From: Erodium maritimum | Taxonomy: Eukaryota > Streptophyta > Magnoliopsida > Geraniales > Geraniaceae | DNA: 64,000 bases | Assembly (NCBI GenBank): GCA_963921825.1 | Contig: OY997588.1 | Location: 9,128,001 to 9,192,000 of the forward strand | Direction of reading: 5' to 3' | Shown here: positions 24,493-36,600 of the stretch, piece by piece | Position numbering within the stretch: the first letter of the stretch is position 1 | How the letters are laid out: every line of letters begins with the position of its first letter | Notes under the pieces: generated by a model | What the model was told of the DNA's origin: nothing | The model's database searches: none | The model's input: only the letters and a program-made list of their open reading frames with translations | Translations under genes and position numbers: made by a program

Positions 24493-24874
24493 TGTTAATT
24501 AATTTTCAGAATTAGTGGCTCATGTACTAAATAACCATTCAATTAAGGAAGGCCAATGTTATGGTGGTTGAGCCCAAAAGAATGAGTTGGTTATTGGGGG
24601 TTTTAATTCCCTTCTCTCTCCCTAATTGAAATAGTTACAGAAACCAATCTCTGAACCATTACAGAGAAGTGAAAGGAGAAAGGAGAGAGAGAAGAAAAAC
24701 ATTCAAGGTTCAAGAGCAAAAGAAAAGCATGGAATCGGGTATGTCATATACATATTTAATTCTTCTTGTTCGTATTATAGAAGTATAGATTGATATGGTT
24801 GAATTAAACTGAGTTTTAACGTTCGTCTTCAATTCCGCATCAAAGTTCATAAAATTGATCTTAAAATTCCAACA
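24493..24874 (+). repeat. copia 3' LTR
   Basis: The 382-base copy matches the 5' LTR with about 8 substitutions. It has an extra 21-base segment TCTCTGAACCATTACAGAGAA near the middle, which itself contains a short inverted repeat (TCTCTG/CAGAGA). Confidence 0.95.
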
Positions 24875-25080
24875 GAGTAGCCTGCAAGTATGACGATCAA
24901 GGGTAATATCTCGTCATGAGGACCTGTTTCCACAGTAAAGCCACATTAAAATCTTTGAGGTTCCAAAACCCCAAGCCCCCTCTATTCTTGGGCGTCATCA
25001 CCTTATCCCGCCACTAATTGCAGCCAAGTCTCCAGAAATCCAATTTCGCGCAACATTTTATCTGTCCGATCATATGCTTT
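24875..25080 (-). pseudogene. LINE ORF2 remnant (proximal part)
   Basis: On the minus strand it reads VMTPKNRGGLGFWNLKDFN, then a short ALLWKQ motif, then RYYP. This is the conserved PK-x-x-GGLGF-x-(N/D)L region downstream of LINE reverse transcriptase. It is truncated and contains stops. It continues in the remnant at 17600-18418 across the copia insertion. Confidence 0.8.
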
Positions 25081-25257
25081 ACTCATATTAAGTTATGCTT
25101 CACTCGTATCAAATTTTAACGACATATATCCCACTCATCCTTGGGTTCCCGTTTCAAGTAATGTGTTATGATATAATATATTATGATGAATTAAAACAGA
25201 AAAAAGACAAATTAATACGTAAGCTAACAAATTAATAGTAATTGAAAATATAATTTT

Positions 25258-25860
25258 CCCTATAAAAGGTACCAGCTAGCCGAGGGCAGAGCAAAAGCGT
25301 AAAAAAATCTGTTCTTGCTCGCAGCAATTGCGGTTTCTCCTCTTGGGACTGTTGTGAAGATGTCATTTAATCTCAAGTACATTTTCGCCGACCAAGAGAG
25401 TCGAGTGAAAGAGACAGTTTCTCTGAGGTAGTAGCCTTTTTTTCATTTCAGTTGTTGGAAATCTCATTTTTGGTCGATTCTACTGCTTGATGATCTCGAT
25501 TGTATGTTACAGTGTGTCGGCGGCGCTCAAGTATGGTTCTATGAACATGGGTGTTCCACCCTTTCGTCTCAAAGGCATCTTCGCTAAAGAGAGGGGAGTA
25601 CGGGGTTCTTTGAGGTTTAATCTCACTTAGTTTCAATTTTTCTTACAAATCCATGTTAGTTGATCCATTCATGTTCATGATTCCGAGTATACATTACACG
25701 CTCAAGCTTGGTTACGTGAATATGGGTCTTACTATGAAAGCCATCTTTGATGAAGAGAATCAGGTTTTCAATTGTTCTTAATGCCCAAATTTGGTTGATT
25801 ATTTTGATTGTATGTCACTCAAGTAGTATGGGTCTTGCTCTGAACAGGGCCGCCCCAATG
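25258..25860 (+). pseudogene. Unrecognised truncated gene with repeated exons
   Basis: A TATA-like CCTATAAAAGG (25258) precedes a start codon at 25360. A first exon reads MSFNLKYIFADQESRVKETV and ends AG|gtagta near 25429. After a 'gttacag' acceptor (about 25512) the next exon is in phase and reads SVSAALKYGSMNMGV, ending TTTGAG|gttta near 25615. A third segment (25690-25764) reads YTLKLGYVNMGLTMKAIFDE and resembles the second (LKYGSMNMG versus LKLGYVNMG). A shorter trace follows at 25817-25847. I do not recognise the family. It could be a decayed gene with duplicated exons, or chance. Confidence 0.3.
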
Positions 25861-27624
25861 ATTACTGGGCTGGGACCTAAAGCGAGAATTGATCGATGTC
25901 TTTTTTTCTTTATGAAAGAATATAAATAACAAAATAAGTAAACGCGTTCGTATAGAAAGATTATACTTGATGGTATTGAACGAATGAGATGGAATATCTA
26001 CTTATAACACTCAAAATCTAAAATGAATGATGAAGATTAATTTCTAATAAGACATCTTCCATGGATAAGATGCACCATCTAGAATTCTATACAAAAATCT
26101 GAAAGTGTAAGTACTCACATTTATCTATAAACACGATACATTCATGTCAAGTTAAAATATGATAGGTTCAAGATAATTCTAGACAGTTACGCCAAATTAT
26201 GCTAGCTTATATGTGATGTCGTGTATGGCTAGCTATCATCATCAACTTCTAGAACTTTCTATACTTAAAATCTTCTCTAGACAATTATAGTGTATATTAG
26301 TAACCCCGATTTTCAATATTGTCAAACACAATGAGACTCATGCTTTTAGTCCATGAACTCCATGGACTATTCTTCGATAAATGATCTTATTTTACTAAAC
26401 ATATTCGTACAAAAATCAGACATTCTAGCACCGGTTGTTAATATATACATGTCTTGTTTCCTTTTCAATAAGAGAATATTGATATTCTTTAATATTCATC
26501 TTTAGATGTATAGTTTCATTATTTGAATGTCTTAGAAATTGGTTTTGGAATATTAAGGGAAGTATGAGATATCAAATCAAACATTCAGTGGATTTCTTAT
26601 ATGTTTGTTTTGCAGTGTCATTCCTCAAACAAGTACTATAGTGTATTGATATATAAATATCCACGTTTCTTTTTTGATGTGTTCCATTGTTTTTATCCCT
26701 ATTTTTAATTAATTGATCATTGATAAATGGAGTTTATATGTTTTGTTTCGTTAACGATAGTTTTTCACTGCAAGATAAACATCTAGAGAGTTGTTAGAAT
26801 GTTCAACCATCAAGAAAAATTGTCTTCCATTTGGATGAAAAAAGCTTTTCTGAAAAACAAATTTGATAGGGATCAAAATTAGGCCTAACTAGTATTAAAT
26901 TTTAATTTCAAGATTAGAAGTCTAATATTTTCGCTTGATTAAGTTTGATCAAATAACAATAGATCTTTAATTTTATTGGGTCTTTTTCACCCGATTCTTA
27001 AACGGCTTTTTATTTATTTACGGGGTCTTTTTTAATCGATGGCCTTAAGCGATTGCTTAACTCGCTTAAAGCTTAAGCCGACCCTGATTTCAAGCGGTGT
27101 ATTTGGGCTCTTCCTTTTTGCTTGTGACTCAAGGCATTGGTTAAAAGTTGGGGTTGGAGTCTCCATTTTCTCTGGGTCTTTGTGGTGATCCCTCTTCTGG
27201 TGAAGGTCTTATGTGGGTGGTTGCTTGGATCTCAAGGCATCGGTTGGAAGCTGTTTTAGGAGTTCTTGTACTCTCTTGTTGTATTTGGTCTTTTCCTCGT
27301 ATTGCTGGTTCGAGTTCCTTAGATAGGATTGCTCTTAGGTGGTAAGTTTTCTTGAATGGATTACATTTCTCTTAGGTGGTAATATATCAAAAAAAAAGCC
27401 GGGTTTGTTAGTTTCCGTAGAGAGCTGTAGATCAAAATCGAAGATCATTGTAAAAAGGATTCGTGATTGATATGACATATAATTTTCATGAAGGTCAGAA
27501 CAATTTAAAGGTTCAAAAGGAGACAGTTTGTATTAATACAGTTGAATCCGTACCACATTAACCTATTAACATCAACTTTCCGACAAAACTGTCAATATGA
27601 AATCCAAAAAAGAGTTGGTTAAAT
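25861..27624. other. Intergenic, nothing recognised
   Basis: AT-rich sequence with no supported gene. GGGCCGCCCCAATGATTACTG near 25850, the Lys/Asn-poor short frame at 27148-27345 and the region 27000-27090 show no domain. The 3' flank of the NUA gene begins at its upper end. Confidence 0.35.
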
Positions 27625-30600
27625 TCACCAACCATGACCTTGTTCCGGAGGGGCTTGTCCGCGCCCACTTCTTTGACCACCCCGTCCACGAACAGCTCGG
27701 CCACGTGTCACTGCCCTCCCACGTCCTCTTGGCAACAAGGGTGGTGTCGCGCCAACCTGTCTCAGCATAGCCCTCTGCCTGGCTCTCTCAGAAAGATTCA
27801 CAATAGTGTTGGCAGGAGACACCGGTTTTGTCTCCTCAGCCTCTGCCAGGGCACTTGAACTGACTTGTTTCTGGACACTTGCATCTGCAGGAACAGTTGA
27901 TGTGCTCTCTCCCGCGATTGGAGTGTCGTCCAAAACCTGCTCCTTATCTACTGGAACCTGGTCATTACCGTCGTTTGGCTTATCAGAACCTTGGGTGGTC
28001 TCTTCAATTACACATCCTTCTTGATTCTTGTCATCATTTAAGGCTTCAGGAGAATTTGGTTCATCAAACTCTGCAGTTGCATACACTGAGTCAACCCTAG
28101 TTGGTGAAGCCACAGGGGTCGATGCAGTTTCTTCTGTACTATCCATCAGTATAGGCATGTCTTCACCGGCTTCAAGATCAGCAACATCAGAAATCAGCTC
28201 CCCCTCTTCTTTTTCACTCTCAGATTCCATCAGTTGATTTTCTTGTTCAGCTTGATCTATTAAAACATCATCGACTATGTCCGTTTCATTTGGGGCATTA
28301 TCTAGATTCTCATCCAGAACATTGGTTTGGTCGGTTTGAAACTCTTCTTGACTGGTGTGATCTAACTGGTGCGGTTCTTTTGGCTCCTCCGCTTTCTCTG
28401 TAGGCTCTGCCTCTTTCTCCAGTTCATTCTCTGTAGGCTCTGCCTCCTTCTCTGGTTCAATGACATCGTCATTGGGTCCTTGAGGTAAATCACCAACCAT
28501 ATCAGATGATTCTTCAACGGCTTGTAATGTAGCAGCATCTTGAGAGGCATCTGAGCTTTTGGACTTTTTCTGCACGGGTGCTTCAGCATTCTCGCTGCTC
28601 TCTACTTGGGTGATATGGTCTCCTTGTACTTCAGAAGTTGAAGCAGGACGTTTGCGAACAACCGATTGATCGTGGGTCTGAGAAATCAAATTTCCTTGAG
28701 TTTGCTTGTCTTGAGAAGATGTGGGCTTCAAACTACTGGTGGAACCATCAGTCTCTGACATCTGTGTATCAACTTGTGGTTGCTCGGGCTTCATAAGACG
28801 AGGACGAACCAACCTCCTTGCAGTTTTACGAGTTTCTATACCAGTTTTGGGTAAAATAGGTATCTTGTCATTATCTTGGAATGATTTACCTCTCAAGGGA
28901 CTACTTGTGGTGGTAGCTGGTGCTGCACAAGATGCACTTGGAGGCACTTGAGGAGGAACTGCTCCACCTGCTTGAGGAATGAAATATAACAATTTTCAAA
29001 CTTTAAAAGCCATGTAAATAAACAATTAATATGATATTTGAAGACATGAAATAAGTGAAGCAACAAGATGAAAAGGCATAGGCAAGCACCTATATCAGCT
29101 GCTAGAGTAGCACGAGCTCCAAGCCCACTGGAAACCAAATTGGCTGCCTTTTCAAAGTTTTCAACAGCCAAGAGATATGTGGCAGCAAGATCATCCAATG
29201 CACTCCCAGCAAGTAATTGAAGCACTGAAGTGCCCTGAGACAACTCAAATAGAAATAAAAGGTCATTGCTATAACATGAAAATAAGAGTGCAGAAAAAAA
29301 GTAGACCGGGAAACTAAATTGCTACCTCAGGAAGATTGGCTTCAGCATGCTTGAGTTTTTCAAGATCTTCTGAAAGCTGCTTTATAGCCTGTCTATGCCT
29401 CTCTAATTCGTTTACATACTTTGTTTTCTCCTGAGATTCAAATAATATAAACAAAGCTTAAATGGTAATCAACAATGCAAAATCTAAAATAAACATTATT
29501 CTTCTGCTAATACCGACAAATCCAATTGGTAGGTGCTATGAGCACACTGACAAAATTCAACACGCGTATAAATTATTATGATAGCAAAAGAAAATTAAAG
29601 GTGATTGTTTAGTCAAGTGCAAGTATGGAAAGCAAGCATGCTTGTCACTGACTACAATAATGACAACATATATAATGGGGAAAAAGCAATTCATGATATA
29701 AGATAAGATTTTGGTTATAGACCTGCTCGACATTGATAAAGGAATTTTTAATCGCCTTTTCACTTTTCAAACGCCTTGCTTTCTCCATGCGGCTGTCTTC
29801 CTTCTCTTTCCTCAACTCTTCTCTCTGCCTCTCCAGATGCTTTTCCAGAATCTAAGCGAAGAGTATGGTAAAAATGTTAGGTTTAACAAATAGAAGTATA
29901 AGGTCAATGAAGAAGGCCAAGATATTACTCTAAACACCTGTATTTTAGTATCCCTCTCTTCCTTTTCTTTGAAGGCCTGTTCACCCGTGATATCCCCCAT
30001 GGACCTCTTCCCTGGATTCAGGATCGAGAAAATAAAATTACAACCTGAAATCTAAAAAATGCCCATAAGGGCTTCTGAAAGACAGATGGCCACCTTGTTT
30101 AGCGTCTTCCAACTGTTTTTCTAAAGCTTGATTCTCTCTTCTCATTTCTTCCTTCTCCTTTGACAAACTCTCACACCTTCTCTGAAGGAAGAAAATTGGC
30201 CAGGAACAAAAATCTTTAAATAAATTTGGAATGTTAACATAAACCGACAATACCACATATAATAGCTCAAATTAAAGGTTCTCTAAAGACAAAATAAGAA
30301 ACAATGCCTCCACCTTAAAACCAACCACCATCTTTCTTTGCTTCTCTATATCCGATTTGAGATTAGCCTGCAACAAAACATCAACGTAGCCAACTGAATG
30401 TTGAATAAGGCAGTTTGTCACATTTTCAACACTGCAAACAAGGAAAAGAGAAGGAAGTGGAGAAGGAAGCTTGTCACATTTCATACCTCTACTTGCAAAA
30501 TATCATTTATCCTTTTCTCCCTTTCAGTCAACTCCAATCTGCAGTTTGTAACATCGAGCTCCAATTGTGATATTGTGCCCTGCTTTCTAGAAACAACCTT

Positions 30601-33600
30601 CTTAAACTCATCTATTTGAATGTCGTTCTCTTTCAGCTTTTCCTGGTGTCAAAGAAAACACAAAATAAACCGTTAGTGAAAAGAACGATAAAGAGCTGCC
30701 AATTCTTGTCGACAGGTCATGTTCATGCCACGTTGAAGGTTGAGCACACTGTTAGAAACATGTAAATCAGGGACTTCGGGTCCAAGTGAACTTAGGAGCT
30801 TGTTGTCTACTTTGAGCCTTATTCTAGTGTAGGTCCACTCCCTATATAATGGCCTAATGGGTATCATGTTGTATTTAATAATTCAACTATCAGTAAACCA
30901 TACAGGTTTGCTTCTAGTTTCACACAATATATGGGCCACCACGAATATAACAAGTTTCATAATTGTGCTAAGATAATGATGAACAAGAAAATGAGAGTAC
31001 GGGGTCAGAAACCAATGTGTGCAAGTATTAGCCTTGAACAGTAACAGGTAACATCCCACATTTGGAATGGGAACAGAAAACACATTTGAAAAACATGACA
31101 AACAAACTACATAGACAGGGATCAAATAGTAGCATACTTGGAGTAGTCTAACATCTTCTTTCATGCGCTCATAATCTTCAGCACTAAAATTTCCATTTCT
31201 TGCAAGTACCTTCCATGAAGACATGAAATTAACAAGTGCAATATAGATCATGTAAAAACAAAAGAATTTGAAAGGTGCAGTACCTTAGACACTCTCTGTT
31301 CAAGTTGATTTTTTTCCATCCTTTGCGTCTCAATCTCTTTCTTAGAAGCATCCACCTCCATTTGTCTCTCCCTCAGTAAAATTTCAAGATTTCCATATTC
31401 AACCCTAGCTTTCTGAGCTACCACACGCAATTTCTAGTATAAAAGCAAGTTGAGCAACATTAGGATTTGAGTGCCCTTAACGAACAGAAAGAAAAATACT
31501 TATTCACTGAAAACAACTTTTTTATTCTAATTATACCAGACATTCCTCAAAGTTGTGTTTGTTTTCTTCTCTAAGTTGCATATTGCTTTCACGCAAAAGG
31601 TTCATTTCTCTAACCTGCAAATGTAGTTTGGCAATGGTGCATGGTGATAGGTAAGGAAATAATACTTGAAAGATACTCAACATGATTTTCAAAGAAAACA
31701 ATATGACTATATCAAACCCTATGAATAAATGAAAATCACCTGGAACTGCAATGCCTTTATCTTTTCCTCTGTGAACAACATTGTTCTAGAATTAGACCGC
31801 TCAGCATTGAGTGAGGTCTGAGCTGTCTCTGAGGCCTTAAGAGCACTTTCAAGCTGCGTTGTAATGAAAAAACACTCAAATATAGGAACTCTGATTTGCA
31901 TAAACATTGACCTATTCAGCATTAATCAGATCCAGAAAATAGATAAATGAATGTAAAAACAGTTATCACGGATGTATGAGAGAGTGTTTTTTAGAATTGA
32001 CCCCTATATTTGAGAGGGAAAAAGATAATACAACAATCAGTTGGACAAAACTATGCCTCCATGTGTGCATCAGCCATCGACTTTCAGCAAAGTTATGGAG
32101 TCAATATATCAAAGAGAACATGGGCATAAACACAACCTTATTAGAAAAAACACAAAAAAGCAGGGGCTCACAATATAGCGCCACAAAAGAAATTTAGGAA
32201 AAATAATGCATCAAACATTACTACATTAATAGGGGAATTGGTATGTAAGAAAATCCAATAACTGCCTGAATTTAATACAGAAAAGAGGGTTCGGTCTATT
32301 ATTTAAGGGTAAACTACAAATACCTACCCCAAACTTGTCACGATTAACTGATACCTACCCTCATGTTTTTTGTAACCGATACATACTCAAATGTTTAGTT
32401 TTTTAACAGATAGCCCAAGCAGACAGGTAAAATGACGAAAATGCCCTCAACTACATTTTAGTAAGTACTTTTAAAAAAATTTAAAGAATCACTTTTGTTA
32501 GGTATATATATGTACTTATTAAATCACTTCAGTTTTATTTAAAAAATCACTTCAGGGCATTTTCGTCATTTTACCTGTCTGCAGGGGCTTTGCGTTAATT
32601 TTCGGAACATTTGAGTATGTATCGGTTACAAAAAAAACATGAGGGTAGGTATCAGTTAATCGTGACAAGTTTGGGGTATGTATTTGTAGTTTACCCATTA
32701 TTTAAAATAGAAAAGTTATGCAATAACCTACCTGTGTTTGCAAGCGCAGCTTCTCCTGTTTCAACAAAGAAATTTCTGTTTCTGCCTGTTGAAGAGAAAG
32801 TATGCATTAGTGTTGTTGAAGTGTCCCACATTGAAAGAATGTGATTTTCAAGAGCACTTGATATACTCGTTGGGCCCTCCACCTAATAGGCTATAGCTCA
32901 AAGTTTTGGGTTGAAATAGGTTTAACGTGATATTAGAGCTTGGTTTGGTATTGTGTGTAACCTGTTTGTGCTTCCTCCTCATTCATATAATCTTGGTCTA
33001 CGTGTGAGGCCCTTTGTGTTTTCCGGCATGCACGTGAGGGAGAGTGTTGAAGTGTCCCACATTTAAAAAATGTGGATTTCGTAACCATTTATATTAAGTA
33101 GTATATACTAGTTGAGTGCTCCACCTAATAGCTTAAACTTTTGGGTAGTTGGATATCATCCGCTTATATAGAGAAAGAAGAACGATGTTAATGGTGCTTA
33201 CTATTTCCTTGGATCGACGGAGATAACTAATCACATTTTGTAAGCCAGAATCAGAAGGTCCATCAATACTGGTGCTAGAAGAAGAAACTCTAGAAGAACT
33301 ATGATCCTTCTCAGCCAATTGGATGTGCAAAGCTTCAAGTCGGCTGTGAAGAATTTTGTTCTGCAGATTGAAAGTGAAGGTTATAATTTATTTCTGCTGA
33401 AAGCTAAAATAAAATGACAATCCACCGAAAATAAGGAACACCTATTCTAATTGGAAATTGGATCAAAATCTCGCAATACTAAGGACGAATCTTACACCAT
33501 TATATTTACAGCCAACGAAAACAGAAAAGCTGACGCACATATCAACACAAGAATATAAAAAATAGATCCACATCATCAATACCTGCTTAGAAATGAAAGT

Positions 33601-36600
33601 AACGTACGGGAATATATTTTTTTTAGTTATATGATCGAAAATGATTTCACACGACAAACATTCATATTACACAATAATTTCGCTGTGAATAGACTGACCA
33701 GCAATGTGTGCAACTTGACATAAAAGGAGAATAATGTTGGGAGCCTTCGAAACTATTATAATCTGAAAAGGAATCCATTAAGAGCCACACACAAAAAGAT
33801 CTCACGAGAAACAATCCAATGGAAACACGATACAATTAGCACAGTTTGGACTCTTGCTTGGTCTTGCAGAACACCAAAAGAAGAACTTCATTACTATTAT
33901 GTAGTACTAAGCTAAATAATTGGCTATTTGAGTCAAATTAGATTCACTATTCTACAAAAATAATACAATAAATTATATTATTGGCATGGTAAGAACCTGT
34001 TCGTTGATTTCTGTATACTTCTTCTCGGCTGCATTCTTTAAATCTTCCAGCATAGTTTTCTCTATGTTCCACTTAGCCTTCAACTCATCCTGAAGTACAG
34101 TACAGAACAAAAATAATCTATAAACCTGTCTACAATCTGGGAAGTAATGGAAAATGATTTTCAAAAGGTTACCTCCTAATAAGCAAAATTTAAGAATAAA
34201 CATGACATTTGCCTTGTTTGCTAAATCTACTGAACAATTTTTGAAGAAATTAAAAATGTTATTCTGATGAGTGACGGTTTCAGACAGAAAATTTGTGAAC
34301 ATAAGAAAGTAAAAGAAGATAAAACTGATGGAGTAATGGTCATCCCAGCACGTGATTACATTCAGGTTCTTGTGAAGGATAATATATTTTAAAGGCCCTC
34401 GAGGAAGTAATGGATGGAATAACAAAATTTCCAATTCACTATGACAACACTTATAATCTACGTACTTCCTAGTTCCTACCAAGAAATAAACAGAACAGCT
34501 ACAGGAGAGGAAAAATAAAAAGAGAAGAGAGTAAGTTATGTAAATGAAGTTACGTTTTCAGCTTTTAGGGTATCTGCCAGTTTCTTCAACTCAGAAGCTT
34601 CCTGTTGCAGTGACGCTGAAGCTTGAGATGTTTTTGTCAATTCCTGAATTGTCTCGGACTGCAGGATTACCTGTGCAGAACATATATGTAAGATCATGTG
34701 ACATCAACTGAACGCGCTCACATTTTAAAATTGATACAAGGAGCAGCTAATTAAAATTTGTAGGTCTCAAACTGTTTATAAAACAATAAGGATGAGTACA
34801 GGTAACCTGTCTTTCATAATTTGCTTGAGAAGAACGCCATCTCTCATGTTCCTTCTGCAAATCATCTTTCAGTGCAGAAATTTGAAATTCCATTGCTTCC
34901 ATTTTGGATCTATTTGAATTTACAATGAATTAGAAAGAAAAAAATGCTACATAAATACTCACACACACACCATAGACAGTCGCAATTTATCCTACATTTT
35001 CACTTCATTTTCTTGTTCAAGAGTTGCAATTTCAGCTAAGGCGGAAGTAAGAGCCTCATTCTTTCCAGAGGCAGCAGATATAACTTCCTCTGATTTCATG
35101 CTACACTCATGTTCAAGTTCAGTAACCCTCTCTCTGAGTGAAAGAAGTTCAGCCTCCAATGATTTCCTTAGTCTGTCAGCCTTAAATATAGAGGGGAGAG
35201 CAGATAAATAGATATTTTAATAAATAAATAAAAACTATCAATAAAGAAACAGGGGGAGATAACTATAAAAGGTACCTCAATCTTGAAGTTTTCATGAGCG
35301 GATTCCATCTGCTTCAATGCAGCTTCGTTCACCTGTGCTATATCTTTATACTGCAAAGTAACATTGAACTGATCTCAAAATTCTACTGAGAAATAAATAA
35401 TAAACACTTGAAGGGGCAGCTACACAACCTGCAGCATGTGATCCTTGGTAGCATGTGCTTCCTCTTTCCATTTCTCCACTTCCTTCTTTGCAGCTTGCAG
35501 TTTTTCAACCACCTAAATATATTCAAGCAAAATACAATTAAACATCAGGCACAAGCTTTACTAATGCATAGATTATATTTATTTTGCATGGGACATTTCA
35601 GATAAATACATGCACTGCATATGAGTGACTTCGTGGCTGTGGACGTAATCTGAATATGGTAGTTTAATCCAGAGGGACTAAACTAGAAAATTTCCAAATT
35701 CACAAATTCATGAAGACTCATTGTTATAGTTTCACATCAAAAAGACGTGGATCATATCACATCTTGATAAACTATCTTGAGGCCTCCATCTATAAGGTTT
35801 AGCTTTTAGGTGGGTGGCGCTTGCATGGTATACGACTTGTGGTCTCGCGGGCTAACGGGCCATCTATCGGTGCCGTGTGCAGAGTCCCACATACTATGGA
35901 TCCTCTCAACCCGACATGCACGCAAGGAAGGGTAAAGGGGGGAAAGTTAATATATCCAGAGTCCCGCTTAATAAACTATCTTGGGGCCTACACCTACAAG
36001 CTTGAGCTTTTAGGTAGGTTGCTCTTTAACACTTATATGGTAGTTGAATCCAACACTGGGAATATACAGTAAGCATTCCCTTCGTGTATGCTTCCAGCGG
36101 ATAATAATGGCATATTGCCCTAGGGAAATAAAATTGGATGCCAATACCAAGTTAGACAGGTGGAGATACTGTTAGTCTATGAATGAACAAGCGAAACCCA
36201 CCTCATTTGCTGAAATAGGAGATGATTCAGTGCCACTATCAACCTCAGCAATCTGAACAATGACAACAAAATTGTAAATCAACATGGTGAGAAAAAAATG
36301 CATGAAACAACCATGAATACCACTAAAACATATTCCAGCATTACTTAGCATGTCATAACTCTTTTTTTCCTTAATGAACCACCTCTGACTGACAGTTTGG
36401 CTTGCCATACAAACAGAATTGGACATGGAAGCACTCAAAGAGACTCTATATATACATCACTGTGCTCTGTTTAAGAAAATAGCACTACAATACAATTGTG
36501 TGAAAACAAATAAAGGATACTACATTACACGGATACTAGAAACTGAAGGAGCGAAAGTTGCTTAAAACATTAAGATCATACCAAGGTGAATCTGAATTAA

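Larger units (their letters stand above)
18419..24874 (+). mobile_element. Ty1/copia LTR retrotransposon, decayed, with nested MITE
   Basis: The element has 5' LTR 18419-18779 and 3' LTR 24493-24874, both starting TGTTAATTAATTTTCAG and ending AAAATTCCAACA. Identical 5-base target duplications GAGTA lie at 18414-18418 and 24875-24879. A primer-binding site like initiator tRNA-Met (TAGTATCAGAGCATGG) follows the 5' LTR and a purine tract (AAGTGGGAGA) precedes the 3' LTR. By eye the LTRs differ at about 8 substitutions (about 2%) plus a 21-base segment present only in the 3' LTR, so insertion is fairly recent. It lies inside a LINE remnant and is itself interrupted at 22737-23038. Confidence 0.97.
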
